Below are positions 61,729-64,000 of a stretch of 64,000 nucleotides of DNA, piece by piece. Origin of the DNA: an uncultured Methanoregula sp. (GTDB taxonomy: Archaea > Halobacteriota > Methanomicrobia > Methanomicrobiales > Methanospirillaceae); contig NZ_OY763919.1 of the NCBI RefSeq assembly GCF_963667735.1, positions 2,481,539 through 2,545,538 of the forward strand, given 5' to 3'. Position numbers and translations under genes: made by a program. The notes beneath the pieces are model-generated. The model was not told the DNA's origin. It made no database searches and saw nothing but the letters and a program-made list of their open reading frames with translations. How positions within the stretch are numbered: position 1 is the stretch's first letter; every line of letters starts with the position of its first letter.

Positions 61729-64000
61729 GGAGTGCGTCGATGATTCGTTCACGTCCGACTTTCAGTGCAAGATCGAGCTGGTTGGCATCCGGGCCGCCGC
61801 CCTGAGCGAGCGTGGGCTTGCCGCCGCCTTTCCCGCCGAGCAGGCTGCAGACCTGGCTGATGATATCCCCGGCATTCACCCGGGGATCACCGGACGCGAG
61901 GACCACACGGACGGTCTCCCCGGCGGTTGCGAGGAGGGCAATGCCGCCTTTCTCCGCAATACCGTTTGCAAGGGTCGAGAGCTCCTTCTGCGGGAGATCG
62001 ACTTTCTTTACCACAACTTCAAGACCCCCAATGGATTCTCCCTGGATTGTCTGGAGTTCCAGTTCAACCAGCTTTGCGCTCATCCGCTCGATATCTTTCT
62101 TCTGCTCTTTCCATTCCGTAAAGAACCGGGTGACCGTTGCCGGAAGATTATCGTGCTGGACGGAGAGGGTATCGGCTGAGGCCGAGAGGATCTGTTCGAG
62201 GTGCTGCATGTAGAAGATCGCAGAGATGCCTGCAGCAAATTCGATCCGCTCGATGCCATCCTGAATGTGCTCGACGCGGATGATCTTGATCATCCCGACT
62301 TCCCCGGTGCTCCGGCAGTGGGTGCCGGCACAGGCCTCGATATCGCCGGCTACTTTGACAATGCGGATATCCCGTCCCGGCGGGACACCTCCCTGGTAAA
62401 GGGAGAAGCCGTACTTCTGTTCGGCTTTGGTCCGGTCTTCTATCGATATATCGACCGGCTGGTTGGCCATGATCATCCGGTTTGCGGCAACTTCGATCCG
62501 GTGGAGTTCGTCAGCCGTGATGTGCTTGAAATGCCGGATGTCCACGCGGGAACTCTCGCTGCCTTTCTGGGCGCCGGCCTGGTGGATGTGTGCCCCGAGC
62601 ACTTCCTTTGTTGCATGGAGGAGGATATGGGTTCCGGTGTGGTGGCGCATCAGCGACCAGCGGCGCTCCTCGTCCACCATTCCCTTGACCCGGTCGCCCC
62701 GGCCGAGCATCCCGCCCGAGACATGGTGGAGGACAACTTCACCAACCTTGATGACGCCGTCCACCCGCACCATGCTCTCGGTGGAGACGAGCGTCCCGGT
62801 ATCGGCCGGCTGCCCGCCGCCTTCCGGATAGAAGAGGGTCTGGTCGAGCACCGCGTAGTTGTCGAAGAAGTCGATGACAACCGCCTCGAACTCGATGGTC
62901 GAGGGCTGCTCGTAATAGAGTTTCTTGGTCGGGGGCAGTCCCTGGACCCGGGTTGTATACTTACCGGCTGTATCCACTTCCGCCTCTTTCTTCGATTCCG
63001 AGTGCTGGTCGGCAACGATCGAGTAGAAGTTGTCCGGCAGATCGACAACCGCACCCTCCTTGATGGCAATGTCCTTTACCATCTCGGGCTGGATGCCGTG
63101 GGAGTCGTAGAGCGTTATGATCTCGGAGAGAGGCACGCGCTGGCTCTTTGCCTTGTAGGTTTTTGCAATCTTCTGGACAATCCTTGTGCCGCGTTCGAGC
63201 GTTGCCGCATACTTCTCGGTTTCGCGGTCCACGATCTCGCGGACAACGCCGAGGTCCTGCTCGAACTTGTTCATGCCGATGATCCGGGTCTGCTGCTCGA
63301 TGAAATCTGCAAGGGGTTCCTCGATCTTGAGCTCGTTCATCATCCGCAGGGTCCGGCGGATAACGAGACGGGCAAGATAGCCTTCGCGGACATTGGAGGG
63401 AACGATGCAGTCGCCGAGCATGTAGGCAAGGCATCGGGTGTGGTCTACCACCGCGTACACCTTCTCAACAGGAGTTATCATCTTGTCGAGCTTGTCGGGC
63501 GAGATCTCGATCGCCGCTGCGACTTTCTTGCGCAGGTTGAAGAGGTTGGTGCCCGAGATGTCCATGAGCCCGGCGTACTTGGCATTGAGGGCAAGGATTT
63601 TTGTGTACTCCTTGTTGTCAAGCATATGGTTGAGGCCGGCAGCGCTCATCACCTTGCTCACCATCTCCGGGAATACTGCGTCGTAGATGGTAGGGGAGCC
63701 TTTCGATGCCCAGACGAGACGTTCGAGTCCGTACCCGGTGTCGACAATCCGGAGCTTCATCGGGTAATACATCTCGCCCTTGAGATCATAACCGGGCTGG
63801 CCGGTGTTCTGCCGCCCCAGGCTCATGAAGACAAGGGTTGCGATCTCGAGTCCGCCAATCAGGACTTCCACGCTCGGCCCGGCGTTCCCGCCGCCAATCC
63901 ACGGGTTCTCCTTGTAAGTTACCCGCTGAGTGTCGCCGCCAATGGAGGCGATGAACTGGTCGCAGAGTTCAACAGTCCGGTCTTTCCAGTAGATCTCTTC
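61721..64000 (-). CDS. alaS: Alanyl-tRNA synthetase (partial, N-terminus beyond the window)
   Basis: The frame runs from the stop at 61721 through the window edge, giving 759 C-terminal residues. Motifs include WIGGGNAGPSVEVL and GYGLERLVW in the catalytic domain, the editing-domain HHTGTHILLHA and CAGTHCRSTGE, and a C-terminal C-Ala domain. It charges tRNA-Ala and edits mischarged Ser/Gly. The first 150 or so residues are missing. It overlaps the membrane HTH gene. Confidence 0.95.
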   Translation of the reverse strand, partial: EEIYWKDRTVELCDQFIASIGGDTQRVTYKENPWIGGGNAGPSVEVLIGGLEIATLVFMSLGRQNTGQPGYDLKGEMYYPMKLRIVDTGYGLERLVWASKGSPTIYDAVFPEMVSKVMSAAGLNHMLDNKEYTKILALNAKYAGLMDISGTNLFNLRKKVAAAIEISPDKLDKMITPVEKVYAVVDHTRCLAYMLGDCIVPSNVREGYLARLVIRRTLRMMNELKIEEPLADFIEQQTRIIGMNKFEQDLGVVREIVDRETEKYAATLERGTRIVQKIAKTYKAKSQRVPLSEIITLYDSHGIQPEMVKDIAIKEGAVVDLPDNFYSIVADQHSESKKEAEVDTAGKYTTRVQGLPPTKKLYYEQPSTIEFEAVVIDFFDNYAVLDQTLFYPEGGGQPADTGTLVSTESMVRVDGVIKVGEVVLHHVSGGMLGRGDRVKGMVDEERRWSLMRHHTGTHILLHATKEVLGAHIHQAGAQKGSESSRVDIRHFKHITADELHRIEVAANRMIMANQPVDISIEDRTKAEQKYGFSLYQGGVPPGRDIRIVKVAGDIEACAGTHCRSTGEVGMIKIIRVEHIQDGIERIEFAAGISAIFYMQHLEQILSASADTLSVQHDNLPATVTRFFTEWKEQKKDIERMSAKLVELELQTIQGESIGGLEVVVKKVDLPQKELSTLANGIAEKGGIALLATAGETVRVVLASGDPRVNAGDIISQVCSLLGGKGGGKPTLAQGGGPDANQLDLALKVGRERIIDALHG

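Overview
The window is a chromosomal piece of a hydrogenotrophic methanogen. Moderately high GC, very tight gene packing, archaeal information-processing genes (PCNA, primase large subunit, Alba, aCPSF1/FttA, proteasome beta, Sec61 beta, S17e) and methanogen cofactor genes (nickelochelatase CfbA, methanogenesis marker 9, CofE, cobalamin genes) all agree. The archaellin signal region and the many Thr/Pro-rich surface proteins point to the order Methanomicrobiales, probably Methanoregula or a close relative. That last step is inference. No insertion sequence, CRISPR array, rRNA operon or prophage was seen.

Layout. 1-4740: start of a probable cfbE and the complete cfbA on the minus strand, a hairpin-rich intergenic stretch, a secreted protein, then the overlapping set marker 9 - CitG-like - DUF447. 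4876-13569: a membrane sensor kinase, a repeat-like gap, hypCAE, tRNA-Ser, a surface protein, the archaeosine radical SAM enzyme, archaeal ornithine cyclodeaminase, and cobD-like/cobY. 13650-17747: a CdrS-like ribbon-helix-helix gene with ftsZ behind a promoter rich in TCTGAC motifs, then a coiled-coil protein and DUF373. 17748-18271 holds a long-range inverted repeat that may be a structured RNA.

18272-25504 (mainly minus): a secreted protein, alba, asd, ferredoxin, dapB-dapA-rps17e, a ThiN-domain protein, priL and pcn, so lysine biosynthesis sits beside replication genes. 25604-28870 (plus): rlmE, moaA, a hypothetical, and an M20 peptidase. 28984-37754: TPR surface protein, MFS transporter, fttA-psmB, CBS and Usp proteins, an amidohydrolase, Sec61 beta, cofE and DUF1922. 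37842-42640: second sensor kinase, flavoprotein, GNAT, archaellin, PsiE.

42630-49722 is the tetrapyrrole region: sirC-hemA and hemB-hemL-hemC-cobA carry the route from glutamyl-tRNA to precorrin-2/sirohydrochlorin, which feeds the nickel step by CfbA at the left end and the cobalamin enzymes. tRNA-Gly follows, then an AT-rich, hairpin-rich stretch (50020-53576) with an FRG-domain gene and small unknown genes; this is the most accessory-looking part. 53577-64000 has membrane and PKD surface proteins, a 29-residue Lys/Ala-rich micro-protein gene, an orphan MnhF/MnhG pair, a PUA-PAPS-reductase-like protein overlapping hisH, another surface protein, and a membrane-anchored HTH regulator overlapping the 3' end of a truncated alaS.
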